From: Saprospiraceae bacterium
GTDB lineage: Bacteria; Bacteroidota; Bacteroidia; Chitinophagales; Saprospiraceae
DNA: 64,000 bases
Assembly: GCA_024103005.1 (NCBI GenBank)
Contig: JAGFJA010000008.1
Location: 36,929 to 100,928 of the forward strand
Reading direction: 5' to 3'
The position numbers and the translations under genes were made by a program. The notes under the pieces were generated by a model that saw nothing but the letters and a program-made list of their open reading frames with translations, did no database searches and was not told the DNA's origin. Shown here piece after piece: positions 26,234 through 36,500 of this stretch. Within the stretch, counting starts at the first letter, position 1, and each line of letters opens with the position of its first letter.

Positions 26234-26307
26234 GGTAGCCCGTAGGGGAATCGAACCCCTCTTGCAAGAATGAAAATCTTGAGTCCTAACCGATAGACGA
26301 ACGGGCC
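26233..26307 (-). tRNA. tRNA-Glu (anticodon UUC)
   Basis: The minus strand folds as a complete cloverleaf. The acceptor is GGCCCGT/ACGGGCT with discriminator A and an encoded CCA. The anticodon stem CAAGA/TCTTG encloses loop TTTTCAT, giving anticodon TTC. The T arm contains GGTTCGATTCC. Without CCA it covers 26236-26307. Confidence 0.97.
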
Positions 26308-26450
26308 TCACTTTACCTTTTTACAAAAGCGTCACAAAAGTACAATCTTTTTTGATTCTACAAATTTTTTTGAACATTTTTTTAAAAAAATTATTCACTA
26401 AAATAATTATTGTTACTTTTACACTAAGTATTTAAATTGTTTTATCCAAA

Positions 26451-27437
26451 ATGACTAAAAAAATTGCAATCAACGGCTTCGGACGAATAGGCCGTATAAC
26501 GCTCAGAAACCTCCTTGCTCAGCCCGATATTGAAATAGTGGGTATAAATGACCTGACTGACAATGCTACCCTTGCACACCTCTTTAAGTATGATACAGCC
26601 CATGGTATCTATCCGGGAGAAGTGTCCAGCGACGAATCTTACATCTATATTGACGGAAAAAAAATCAGAGCAACTTCTATCCGCGACCCGAAGGAATTAC
26701 CCTGGAATGAACTGGATGTGGATGTGGTACTCGAATGCACAGGAATTTTTCTCTCAAAAGAAAAAGCATCATGGCATCTGGAAGCCGGAGCTAAAAAAGT
26801 AGTTCTATCTGCACCTGCCGGCGAAGACGTCAAAACCATTGTCCTGGGTGTCAATGACAGTGATATCAATTCTGATACAGTTATTTATTCCAACGCATCC
26901 TGTACCACCAACTGTCTGGCTCCCATCGCCAAGATTATCGTGGACAACTGGGGCATTGTGTCTGGAGCCTTGTCCACCGTACATGCTTATACCTCAGACC
27001 AAAACCTTCAGGATTCACCACACAGAGATCTGAGAAGGGCACGTGCAGCTGCCGCCAATATCATCCCCACATCCACAGGTGCGGCTAAAGCAGCAGCATT
27101 CGTAGTTCCTGAATTAATCGGCAAAATGACATCAATGGCTCTCAGAGTGCCTGTCATCACCGGTTCCATTATTGACCTTACCATATTTACCAATAGTTCA
27201 CTCGACAGAGACCAAGTAAATAATACGTTCCGACTGGCAGCAGAAGGCCGCTACAAAGGCATAATAGAATATAGTGAACTGCCATTGGTTTCTTCGGATA
27301 TTGTCACCAATAAACATTCAGCTATATTTGACAGCAAACTTACCCTTGTACGAGACAATATGCTGCGTGTATTTGCATGGTATGACAATGAAGCCGGCTA
27401 TTCGGCCAGACTGGCACAACTGGCGACATTAGTATAA
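26451..27437 (+). CDS. gapA: Type I glyceraldehyde-3-phosphate dehydrogenase
   Basis: The protein has 328 residues. The NAD-binding start is KIAINGFGRIGR. The active-site block is SNASCTTNCLAP with catalytic Cys151, and the C-terminal WYDNEAGYSARL is the second family signature. The enzyme oxidises glyceraldehyde 3-phosphate to 1,3-bisphosphoglycerate in glycolysis. Asp33-like residues (NDLTD) after the second beta strand suggest NAD preference. It sits alone, divergent from tRNA-Glu and convergent with the thioesterase gene, whose stop is 3 bases away. Confidence 0.97.
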   Translation: MTKKIAINGFGRIGRITLRNLLAQPDIEIVGINDLTDNATLAHLFKYDTAHGIYPGEVSSDESYIYIDGKKIRATSIRDPKELPWNELDVDVVLECTGIFLSKEKASWHLEAGAKKVVLSAPAGEDVKTIVLGVNDSDINSDTVIYSNASCTTNCLAPIAKIIVDNWGIVSGALSTVHAYTSDQNLQDSPHRDLRRARAAAANIIPTSTGAAKAAAFVVPELIGKMTSMALRVPVITGSIIDLTIFTNSSLDRDQVNNTFRLAAEGRYKGIIEYSELPLVSSDIVTNKHSAIFDSKLTLVRDNMLRVFAWYDNEAGYSARLAQLATLV

Positions 27438-27440
27438 TCG

Positions 27441-27863
27441 TTATCTATCGATGATCATAACAGACAGTTTGGCGACGCAGACCAACTGATCCTTTTCATT
27501 TAAAATTTCAATAGACCAAAGGTGTATCTTCCTGCCTATCTTTATAGGCCGGGCGATACCCCTTACCCACCCTTTCGGAACAGGACGAAGATGATCTGCA
27601 GTAATATTCAGACCCACAGCACTGTTTTTGGATATATCTTCAATACACAGATAAGAAGCCACACTCCCCAACGTTTCTGCTAATACTACAGATGCACCGC
27701 CATGTAAGATTCCCATTGGTTGGTGAGTACGGTGATCTACGGGCATCCTTGCCTCCAAAAAGTCTTCTCCAATCCGGGTAAATTCTATTCCGATATGTTC
27801 ACCCATTGTGTTGGCACTCATCATATTGAGCCCTTCAATGGTCGCTTCCGTTTTCCAAATCAT
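27441..27863 (-). CDS. Hotdog-fold thioesterase (PaaI/MenI-like)
   Basis: The protein has 140 residues. Motif HQPMGILHGGASVVLAETLGS is the hotdog thioesterase signature, with the conserved HGG and a catalytic Glu/Asp on the following helix. GLNITADHLRPVPKGWVRGIARP follows, as in the YdiI/MenI (1,4-dihydroxy-2-naphthoyl-CoA thioesterase) and PaaI groups. The substrate cannot be settled from sequence alone; no men genes are nearby. It overlaps the end of miaA by 29 bases, so it is translationally linked to it. Confidence 0.88.
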   Translation of the reverse strand: MIWKTEATIEGLNMMSANTMGEHIGIEFTRIGEDFLEARMPVDHRTHQPMGILHGGASVVLAETLGSVASYLCIEDISKNSAVGLNITADHLRPVPKGWVRGIARPIKIGRKIHLWSIEILNEKDQLVCVAKLSVMIIDR

Positions 27864-28758
27864 ATAAATGTTGCTTTATTAATTCTAAATTTTCTTTTTC
27901 TTCCATGGAGTACAACTGCAACCAACTACCCTGATTTTTAAACCAGGTAACCTGCCTCTTGGCATATCTTCTTGTATTCTGTTTGATTAAATCTACCGCT
28001 TGATCAAGGGCAATCTCACCATCCAGCATTTTGAACAATTCAGCATAACCAACTGTCTGCAAGGCTTTAAAATTGCGAAATGGAAACAGGGAAGAAACTT
28101 CTGTCAATAGCCCGTCATTCATCATTTCATCTACCCTTCGATTAATCCGTTCATATAATATCTGCCTGTCAGGGCAAAGTGCAAAGTACAAGACCTTAAA
28201 GTCATTAGCCCGGATGGCTCCTTTTCTGAAATCAGAAAATTTACGACCACTGCTTTTGATTACTTTTGCCGCACGCAATAGTCTAACCGGATTGTTCATA
28301 TCTGCTTCTAAGGCATAATCTTCATCCGTCTCACGGATAAATTTCTGTAACCATGGCAGACCATTTTGACGATAATTTTCTTCGACCCAATCAGATGATT
28401 CCTGCTTTATTTCAGGCATTTCATCAAATCCTTCTGTCAATGCCTTGATGTACAAACCTGTTCCGCCAACAGCTACAACATACTCCTTGTCTTTAAATAA
28501 TTGTTTAAGAATCACGGTCCCTTCTCTTTCAAAGTCTCCGGCATTGTAATGTTGTTGAATGGAGACGGTGCCGATCATAAAATGCTCAACAGAATTCAAT
28601 TGCTCTGAAGTCGGCCGTGCTACTCCGATATTCAATTCCCTATAAATCTGTCTGCTGTCAAAAGATATGATACCGGTATCCAGCATCTTTGCAAGAGAAA
28701 TCGCCAAAGATGTCTTACCGCTACCGGTCGGACCACCAATACATATCAATACTTTCAA
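27835..28758 (-). CDS. miaA: tRNA dimethylallyltransferase MiaA
   Basis: The protein has 307 residues. The P-loop is GPTGSGKT (9-16), followed by the IISFDSRQIYRELNIGVARPT motif with the catalytic Asp. VGGTGLYIKALTEG and TRRYAKRQVTWFKNQ mark the rest of the family. MiaA transfers dimethylallyl to A37 of tRNAs reading UNN codons. The length is normal. It starts a two-gene operon with the overlapping thioesterase and is divergent from the acyltransferase gene at 28838. Confidence 0.95.
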   Translation of the reverse strand: MKVLICIGGPTGSGKTSLAISLAKMLDTGIISFDSRQIYRELNIGVARPTSEQLNSVEHFMIGTVSIQQHYNAGDFEREGTVILKQLFKDKEYVVAVGGTGLYIKALTEGFDEMPEIKQESSDWVEENYRQNGLPWLQKFIRETDEDYALEADMNNPVRLLRAAKVIKSSGRKFSDFRKGAIRANDFKVLYFALCPDRQILYERINRRVDEMMNDGLLTEVSSLFPFRNFKALQTVGYAELFKMLDGEIALDQAVDLIKQNTRRYAKRQVTWFKNQGSWLQLYSMEEKENLELIKQHLYDLENGSDH

Positions 28759-28837
28759 AAAGAATATTTATTTTCGCACAAAATAAACAATAAATCAAAT
28801 TAGAGGAAATTGCATCCTCTTTTTTCATATTAAATTA

Positions 28838-30118
28838 ATGAATATATTTTACCCTGTATTAAAGAAAATAGTACGATTCTTTTTGCGATTTTGCTTTAAG
28901 AGAATTTATTCCAATAAATTTGACGAATTACCCGCCAATACTCCGATATTGATTGCATGTAACCATAACAATGCCTTTGCTGATGCCCTGTTTGTAGGTG
29001 CATATCTGTCAAAATTACCCATGCATTTCATTACAAGAGGAGATGTCTTCAATCCCAAAATGATGTGGTTTTTCAAACTGACCTATCAGATACCCATATT
29101 CCGTTTCAGAGACGGTTTCGGCAATCTGAAGCGCAACAATGATTCTATGGAAGCTTGTTATGAAGCGTTAAAAAACAACCAACGAATCATCATTTTTTCC
29201 GAAGGAGACTGTATTACCGAAAAAAGGCTCCGCCCCATCCAGAAAGGTACCGCCCGCATGGCTTTTGGTGCTTATGAAAAAAACGGTCAGGAAAACATTC
29301 TCATCTACCCGGTAGGCGTAAACTATATTGAACCACACAATTTCAGGTCAAGCATCCTCTTGTCACAGGGCGATCCTCTTAAACTTAGTGATTACCTTCC
29401 CCTTTATAAGGAAAATCCCAATAAAGCCATCAAGCAGCTTACTGATGACCTCGAATTCCAACTAAAGAAAGAAGTCCTCCACATCGAAAATAAAGAAACG
29501 GAAAAACAAGCACAGACAGGATTCGAAATTCTTGACAATTTGTATCCGAGTACATTTTTTAGCCTTGCCAAAAACCATAGCCTGTATCTGAAAATGAAAT
29601 CATGGGCTATTCATTTCAATCAGGATTCAAACCTTAAACATCCGATCTGGCCGGGTAAGCTCAAAGAACTGAAAGATATACTGTCAGATGCCAAAATTAA
29701 AACCAAATGGCCGTTTTTCTCCGGATATTTTGCATACAATATACTGATAGTCATCCTTTTATTCCCTGTCGGTATTTTGGCACAATTATTTTTTTATTTT
29801 CCTGTTTTAATCGGCAAGTTATTGACAATCAGATTTAAGCCAAGACGTGAATTCTTTCTATCTATTCGTATAGGCATCACCTGGGCAATAACCACCATCT
29901 GGCTAATTCTATTTTTCCTGATTATAGGTCTGGTTACAAATTTCACTTACGGATTGTTTTTCCTCATACTTTCGCCTTTTTGGGCCAAACTAGGTCTGAT
30001 ATGGTGGGATGCCCGTAACCTGCTAATACAGAAGATACGTTGGTCGAGTCTTGATGAGGAAGATGAAGATAAAGTAATGAATATTATGGAAACACTGCAT
30101 CTGATTCATGAATCATAA
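28838..30118 (+). CDS. Membrane lysophospholipid/glycerol acyltransferase (PlsC domain)
   Basis: The protein has 426 residues. The acyltransferase block has ACNHNNAFADALF (His and Asp of the catalytic motif), ITRGDVFNP, FSEGDCITEKRLRPIQKGTARMAF, and YPVGVNY. Three hydrophobic segments near residues 300-385 (ILIVILLFPVGILAQLFF, then IRIGITWAITTIWLILFF and beyond) anchor it to the membrane. It probably acylates lysophosphatidic acid or a related lipid. The layout, with a C-terminal multi-pass part, is common in Bacteroidota. It may form a loose cluster with the downstream epimerase, 90 bases away. Confidence 0.88.
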   Translation: MNIFYPVLKKIVRFFLRFCFKRIYSNKFDELPANTPILIACNHNNAFADALFVGAYLSKLPMHFITRGDVFNPKMMWFFKLTYQIPIFRFRDGFGNLKRNNDSMEACYEALKNNQRIIIFSEGDCITEKRLRPIQKGTARMAFGAYEKNGQENILIYPVGVNYIEPHNFRSSILLSQGDPLKLSDYLPLYKENPNKAIKQLTDDLEFQLKKEVLHIENKETEKQAQTGFEILDNLYPSTFFSLAKNHSLYLKMKSWAIHFNQDSNLKHPIWPGKLKELKDILSDAKIKTKWPFFSGYFAYNILIVILLFPVGILAQLFFYFPVLIGKLLTIRFKPRREFFLSIRIGITWAITTIWLILFFLIIGLVTNFTYGLFFLILSPFWAKLGLIWWDARNLLIQKIRWSSLDEEDEDKVMNIMETLHLIHES

Positions 30119-30208
30119 TATCTTAGCGCAAAATAAAATATTATTTAATCCGTTTTCGAATGGACAATAATCGATTATATATATTTAAAATAAATCTATA
30201 ATATAAAC

Positions 30209-31252
30209 ATGAAAGTACACTTAGTATCAGGAGGTTGTGGATTTGTAGGGCGTAACATGGTTAAAAGACTATACAATACGACTACCGATAATATATTTTT
30301 TATTGATGACCTGAGTGTAGGCACTGACCCATCGACATGGTTAGATCAACCATTGGCCAGAGACCTGAACGGGGTAAATATCTATGGCGAAGACGAAAGG
30401 TTGTATTTTCTCAAAGCTGACTTCAGAGATGTAGTACATGCATTGGCTGCAGATCCACAATATATTAAGAAAACCTATGGTTTGGACTTTGTAAACTTTG
30501 GCGACATATATCATTACGCTGCTATCGTGGGCGGACGAGCCAAAATAGATGGCGACCCGATGATGGTTGCCCTCGACTTATCTATCGATGCAGAATTTTT
30601 TTATTACATCACCAGACACAAACCTGAAAGAGTCTTATACCCCAGCAGCAGTGCCGCCTATCCGGTCAACCTGCAAACAGAAAGTGGAGCAATTGCCTTA
30701 TCAGAAAAAGATATAGACTTCAACAATATGGGTCAACCTGACATGACTTATGGCTGGTCCAAGCTCACTGGCGAATATCTTGCCAAAATCGCTGCTCAAT
30801 ACTATGGCGTACACATAACCTGTATCAGACCTTTCTCAGGATACGGCGAAGATCAGGATTTAACATATCCTATACCAAGCCTGGCTAAACGGGCAGCCCT
30901 TAAAGAAAATCCTTTCGAAGTATGGGGTACAGGTTTACAAGGCAGGGACTTCGTTCATATCGACGATGTGATAGATTGTATCCAGGTAGCTATGAATCAT
31001 ATCGGAGACGGTACAGCTATCAATATAGGAATGGGTAAATTGACTACGTTTAGGGAAATTATTGATATTATGTGCCAATTTGCCGGATACAAGCCTGAAA
31101 TAAAACAACTTTTAGACAAACCGGTCGGCGTACACAGCCGATACTGTGACATGTCATTCGTTGAAAATACTTTGGGATGGAAGGCTAAAATATCTGTCGA
31201 AGATGGAATGCGCAGAGTTTATGATGCAGCAATCAAGAAATTTGCAAATTAA
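30209..31252 (+). CDS. NAD-dependent sugar epimerase/dehydratase (extended SDR)
   Basis: The protein has 347 residues. The dinucleotide motif is GGCGFVG (8-14), with an acidic FIDDLS after the second strand. YHYAAIVGGRAKIDG, the catalytic YGWSK (Tyr-x-x-x-Lys) and RPFSGYGEDQD follow. These place it with NDP-sugar 4-epimerases/dehydratases close to the WcaG/GME groups. The nucleotide sugar is unknown. The downstream lipoprotein gene starts 8 bases after its stop, so the two are probably cotranscribed. It may serve surface polysaccharide synthesis. Confidence 0.88.
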   Translation: MKVHLVSGGCGFVGRNMVKRLYNTTTDNIFFIDDLSVGTDPSTWLDQPLARDLNGVNIYGEDERLYFLKADFRDVVHALAADPQYIKKTYGLDFVNFGDIYHYAAIVGGRAKIDGDPMMVALDLSIDAEFFYYITRHKPERVLYPSSSAAYPVNLQTESGAIALSEKDIDFNNMGQPDMTYGWSKLTGEYLAKIAAQYYGVHITCIRPFSGYGEDQDLTYPIPSLAKRAALKENPFEVWGTGLQGRDFVHIDDVIDCIQVAMNHIGDGTAINIGMGKLTTFREIIDIMCQFAGYKPEIKQLLDKPVGVHSRYCDMSFVENTLGWKAKISVEDGMRRVYDAAIKKFAN

Positions 31253-31260
31253 TAATATAG

Positions 31261-32760
31261 ATGCTGACTAAAATAGGTTTTCCATTATTTTTATTGTCCA
31301 TCCTGATATTTTCATTTGGGATAACCGGTTGTTTCAAAGATGAAATTGTCAATAAAGACAGTAATTTCAGGCTTCGTTTCTCGACCGATACCCTGATGTT
31401 TGATACGACATTTACCGATATCGGCTCTGCTACCAAGGTATTGAAAATATATAACGACGACAAGCAACCTGTTGAAATCTCCAAAATAAAAATCAGAGGA
31501 ATTGAAGGCATACATTTTACTTTAAATACGGATGGAATCAATGGAACAGAAACAAATAATGTCCGTATCGAAAGTAAAGACAGTATATATGTTTTTTGTA
31601 AAGTCAGGGTCGATCCCAATCAGGATCTGACAGCATCACCCTTTGTGCTGACTGACTATCTGGATTTTACTGTCAATGGAACAACACAGTCTGTCGTATT
31701 GGTTGCATGGGGACAAAATGCCAACTATATCACCGGTAAAGATAATCTGGGCAAACAAAGTGTATATAGCTGTAATTTTGGAACTGTCAACTGGAACGAC
31801 CCGAAACCCTATGTTATTTATGGTTCTCTGATTATAGATCAATGCAAGGTCGTCATCCCGGCCGGTGCACGGGTCTATGTCCATGGCGGATTGGTATTTC
31901 CGGATAAGGGAAGCCCCTTTATTGATGGTCGAATATTCATTGCCGAAGATGGTCAGTTAATTGTCAATGGAAGTAAAGAAGCCCCTGTTTCCTTCAGAGG
32001 TGACCGACTCGAAAAAGAATTTAAAGATGTACCCGGACAATGGGGCGGCATCATCGTTTACAATTCAAAACATACCAATACATTTAATTTCCTTGATCTC
32101 CGGAATGCCAACTTTGGCATCGTGGCCGACTCAGCCACGAAAGTGACGATGAGCCATTCTGTCATAGACAATGTATCACTTAGCTGCCTGATAGGTAACC
32201 ATGCTGATATCAATGCCTCCAACTGTCTGTTTTCAAACTCTGCCGGAAACAATATACTGCTTACCTATGGCGGAACCTATAACTTCGATTATTGTACTAT
32301 ACCGAACGTAACCGGTCAAACTTCAGCGATTGCAATGGACAATTATACCTGTATCCTCAATGAACTCGGTTTATGTAAAGAAGGCACCATAAAAACCAAT
32401 GCAGCTGTGCTAAAAGTAAGAAATTCCATATTATCAGGACTTGATGAGGATGAAATAAGCCTGACAGATGCATACGAAAGTAAACAACCTGCATTTTTTC
32501 AATACAATTTTGATAATTCCGCCATCAAGGTCACCAATCTGCTAAAAGATGAATATTTTATCCAACGCATTAAGGATTGTTATATCCTGGCAAATAAGGA
32601 TACATTATTTGTAAATGAAAATAAATCAGATTACAAACTTGACTCCCTTTCTGTAGCCAAATCGATTGGTCTGCCTATACCAGGTATAATCGACGACCTG
32701 ATAGGAAATATGAGAAAAGCAGACAAGCCCGACGCCGGTTGTTATGAATATATACCCTGA
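31261..32760 (+). CDS. Lipoprotein with beta-helix-like repeats
   Basis: The protein has 499 residues. A lipoprotein signal (FPLFLLSILIFSFGITGC) ends at Cys23. A beta-sandwich region with FDTTFTDIGSATKVLKIYND follows (about 35-125). A right-handed-beta-helix-like part follows (GRIFIAEDGQLIVNGS, SHSVIDNVSLSCLIGNHADINASNCLFSNS). The C-terminus reads RKADKPDAGCYEY, a motif often closing such beta-helix proteins. Surface polymer binding is plausible but unproven. It is coupled to the epimerase gene 8 bases upstream. Confidence 0.82.
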   Translation: MLTKIGFPLFLLSILIFSFGITGCFKDEIVNKDSNFRLRFSTDTLMFDTTFTDIGSATKVLKIYNDDKQPVEISKIKIRGIEGIHFTLNTDGINGTETNNVRIESKDSIYVFCKVRVDPNQDLTASPFVLTDYLDFTVNGTTQSVVLVAWGQNANYITGKDNLGKQSVYSCNFGTVNWNDPKPYVIYGSLIIDQCKVVIPAGARVYVHGGLVFPDKGSPFIDGRIFIAEDGQLIVNGSKEAPVSFRGDRLEKEFKDVPGQWGGIIVYNSKHTNTFNFLDLRNANFGIVADSATKVTMSHSVIDNVSLSCLIGNHADINASNCLFSNSAGNNILLTYGGTYNFDYCTIPNVTGQTSAIAMDNYTCILNELGLCKEGTIKTNAAVLKVRNSILSGLDEDEISLTDAYESKQPAFFQYNFDNSAIKVTNLLKDEYFIQRIKDCYILANKDTLFVNENKSDYKLDSLSVAKSIGLPIPGIIDDLIGNMRKADKPDAGCYEYIP

Positions 32761-32783
32761 TTATCTTGTAACCTGAAATTAAA

Positions 32784-33395
32784 TCAGAACTTGTAAGTAA
32801 TTCCAAATCGAAGTTCAAAGGGTTGATTTACAACATTTTGATCCGCCAGAAAATTGTAAAGTACATAAATTTCAGATCCAACACTTCCCATACTGTTATT
32901 ATAACCTAAGCCGGCCAGAGCATTTTGACTATGAATCGTAATCTTCTGTAACTCTCCGTTTGGTCCCAACTGACTACTTGGATTTTGAGACTGAGTTAAA
33001 TTGAATTCTGCATGAGCAAAAACTACTTTCAAAAATTTATATCTTGCAAAGATGCCTTCAGATGTCTCAAATAGTGCCAATTTATCTACCTTGGACCCTA
33101 TATTCTCCCTGTAATTGGTAAAGTTTAAACCTAATCTGGGACCGACACTTAGCTCACCGACCACCTTATAGCCCACCATTGGAGTAACCCCAATCGTAAA
33201 GTAAGAATAATAACCTTGATTATAATAATCCAGTGCAAAACTTCCGCCATACCAGAGCTTATCCTTAAAGGATGCTTTCTGTGCGACTTTTACTTTCTTC
33301 CCCTTGTTTACTTTCAGATTTTGAGAAAAGGAGGTATTAAAAACAAATATCACGCAAAACAATAGAAAAAATCCTGGAAATAATTTCTTAGTCAT
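32784..33395 (-). CDS. Outer-membrane barrel-like protein, function unknown
   Basis: The protein has 203 residues with a signal peptide (PGFFLLFCVIFVFNTSFSQ). The mature protein shows amphipathic strands (WYGGSFALDYYNQGYYSYFTIGVTPMVGYKVV, NALAGLGYNNSMGSVGSEIYVLYNF) and ends with FELRFGITYKF, a terminal aromatic residue as usual for barrels. It may be a small porin-like or accessory protein. It is convergent with the lipoprotein gene and divergent from the first giant plus-strand gene. Confidence 0.62.
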   Translation of the reverse strand: MTKKLFPGFFLLFCVIFVFNTSFSQNLKVNKGKKVKVAQKASFKDKLWYGGSFALDYYNQGYYSYFTIGVTPMVGYKVVGELSVGPRLGLNFTNYRENIGSKVDKLALFETSEGIFARYKFLKVVFAHAEFNLTQSQNPSSQLGPNGELQKITIHSQNALAGLGYNNSMGSVGSEIYVLYNFLADQNVVNQPFELRFGITYKF

Positions 33396-33593
33396 AAATC
33401 TGTATTTTCTTTCAAAGATATAATAAAAATAGATAGTTAGAGCTGATTGTACAACGATAGAAAATGTATTTTATTTTGAATTTTTCACTGCAAACAGTTA
33501 ATAAATAACGAAAGAATGAAGAATTTTATACAATTTATTACTTTTACACCTTCAACAAGCAAATATAATTTTAACTTTCTACCGGAAAATAGT

Positions 33594-36500
33594 ATGCATT
33601 CAGTTTTAAAACTTACACTAGTTTTTGTATTAGGGTTGGTTTGCCTCTCCGGCTTACACGCTCAGCCCAGTAACGACAACTGTGACAACGCTTTGCCAAT
33701 TACCCAACTTGACGGAACATGTATTAATTATGATTTCAATGGTCCTACCTACGATTTTGCCAATGGTAGTTGTTCGCCATTAACCGCTAATAATATTTGG
33801 TTTACTTTCACAGCTCAGGGCGAGTATGCTTTGATAAATATTGTAGGGGACCCGAAAATTTCAATCACTGTATTGTCATTGCCTAATGGATGCGGTGATT
33901 TGACCGGAGCCGTTGAATATGCATGCGGTGTATCTCCGTTGACAGTAGCCAATTTAGTACCCGGAGATTTATATTATATAATTGTAGGACAATTAGTCAC
34001 CGGAATCACCGGATTTGATATGTGCGTCCTTAATCCTCCTCCTCCCCCAAACGATGAACCCTGTAATGCTATCGTCGTCCCTGCAAACGGATGTTCTGAT
34101 GGTACTACAGTCGGAGCGACAGCAGATTATAATATTCCGGGCTGTCCGGTAGAAAACACAGCCAATGCAGTTTTTTATTCCTACACACTCGGGCCAAACA
34201 CTGTCGGATTAGATGTTAATTTTGAGACAAACAACATTACCGGGCAGATGGCTGCTGCCCTACTTGAATTTCCGGATGGTTGCGATCAACCACCTTTTCT
34301 TGCAGGAGCAAATACTACCTATTGTGGTCCGGTTACTGACCAGTTGAGCTTTGACAATCTTACACCAGGCAGTACTGTTTATTTAATGGTATCCAGTACT
34401 TTAGCCGGAGCCGGAACTTTTACCAACATGTGTTTTACTGAAAGCGAAGGCGATCCGCCTTGTGCAGCAAATACTTCTTGTGCAGATGCAGAAGTAATTA
34501 CCATTCCAAATGTCGGGGAGCCGGTTTGTGTAGATGGATGTAACACAGGAATGCCATCAGGTGGATTTACCAATTGCGGAGGAGCATTTACCAATCCAAC
34601 AGCATGGTACACCTTTAATTCAGGTGATAATAACACAGTGGTCATTACACTAGAAAGCGGAGACCTTACTGCTCCGAATTTTGTCTTAATGCAGGATTGT
34701 GGCACTATCCTTGATTGTAATACTGAGGTTACCACCATTCAACCAAATACCGATTATTGGATAGCTGTCGCCGATGGTGATGGCAATACAGGAGATTTTC
34801 AGTTGTGTGTCACTTTATTGAGTATTACAGCTCCTTGTATTCAAGACGAAACATTTACTATAACAGGAACAAGCATGGGGTCTCCTATCGAAGGACCATT
34901 CAAACCATGTGAAACCATAACATTCAAATATTCTACCAACTTTTATTCAGGTGGAGTCTGTCAATGGCTGCATTCCTTTATTCCTTACCTGAGTGACTGC
35001 TGGGAAAACCAACAACCAAATATTGTAGGGTATCCTGCAGGAACAAGTGCCAGCAATTTGAATTGGTATCCGGCAGGAACGGTTTATTGGAAACCTCAAA
35101 CCAATAATCCACCGAGTGCACTTGGAATCAACGGACTAGGCCAGATTTGTTTAATTGGGACAAGTGGTTGTATGAACTTTGTAGGTGGAAACGGTTCATG
35201 CGGCAGCACAGAAGGTACACCTATGCCTGCCGGCTGGGTTGTGACTAACCCATCAGGCTCCTGTGGTAACTCCACTGCACCCAACCAATCCTGGGGAATT
35301 CAACAAGGATGTAATTCCTATGCACTCAAAACTCTGACATTCCAAATGACCGTTCCATGCGATGCATGCACATCTTGTGATAAAGAAGAGGGATTTGTCG
35401 TCGGAATTGCATCCTTTCCGGATGGTGCAACCGGTGGATGGAGCAATCCGCAATGTAATGGCAACGGCTTACTCAAGAAAAAAATAGTCGTAGAATGCTG
35501 TACACCTCCCACCATGGTTATTGTAGATGGCACCACATGTAGTGACAAAACTTACTTTGGTGACATTACTCTTGACCCACCCAACAGTACCATTGAATGG
35601 ACTGTGGTAACAACCAATGGAGTTACCGGTGCAACAAGCGGTTCAGGCGCCACATTCTCCCAGACTCTTCACAACCCGACTTCAACTCCTAAGGTCGTTA
35701 CGTATTCCATCACGCCGATTAGCCCTACCGGCTGCCGTGGTCCTGAACAGGAATTACACGTAACTGTTTTACCTGCGATAACAGTTAATCCGGGACCCAA
35801 TAAAAATTCCTGCCCGGGCGCAAGTGTCACCATCGGCACCGTCCCATTAGCTACAGGAGGAGCCGGAGCTCCCTATAATATTCAATGGAGCAACGGAGCT
35901 ACTACGGATACCGTCACCGTGTCACCTTCCATTACGACTACTTACACCGTAACTGTAACGGATGCAAGTGGCTGCCAGGGAATAGCACAGGTGACAATTA
36001 ATGTAACAGGTGCTCTGCAGGTAAATATTACTCCTGACCCTGCAGAATTTTGCTTCTCTGACAGATTCAATCATTCACTTAAGGCAAATGTAAATGGCTC
36101 AAACTCACCGTTTACATACAACTGGTTAACTCCTTGGGGGCCGCAATCCAATCAGTCTATTACCATATTAGCTCCTTATGCAGGAACTTTCCAAATATTA
36201 GTGGAAGTAACTGACGCAATTGGATGTAAAGGTGTAGGCCAGGTTAACCTAACTTTATATCCTGATCCGATTGTTATCTTCCTGGATAAACCTACAGCAC
36301 CTTTATGTCCGGGTGAAGATTGGCAGGTTGCCTCCTCTCCACTTTATTTGGATGGAACAGTGTATTCGTCCAAACCTCCCGGAATGATAACTTTTGATGG
36401 CCACCTTAACACGGATCTTATGATACCGGGTGATACATATTGGTTCTACGCCACCTATACCGATCCAAACGGATGTTCCAATGTTGACAGCTTCCAGGCA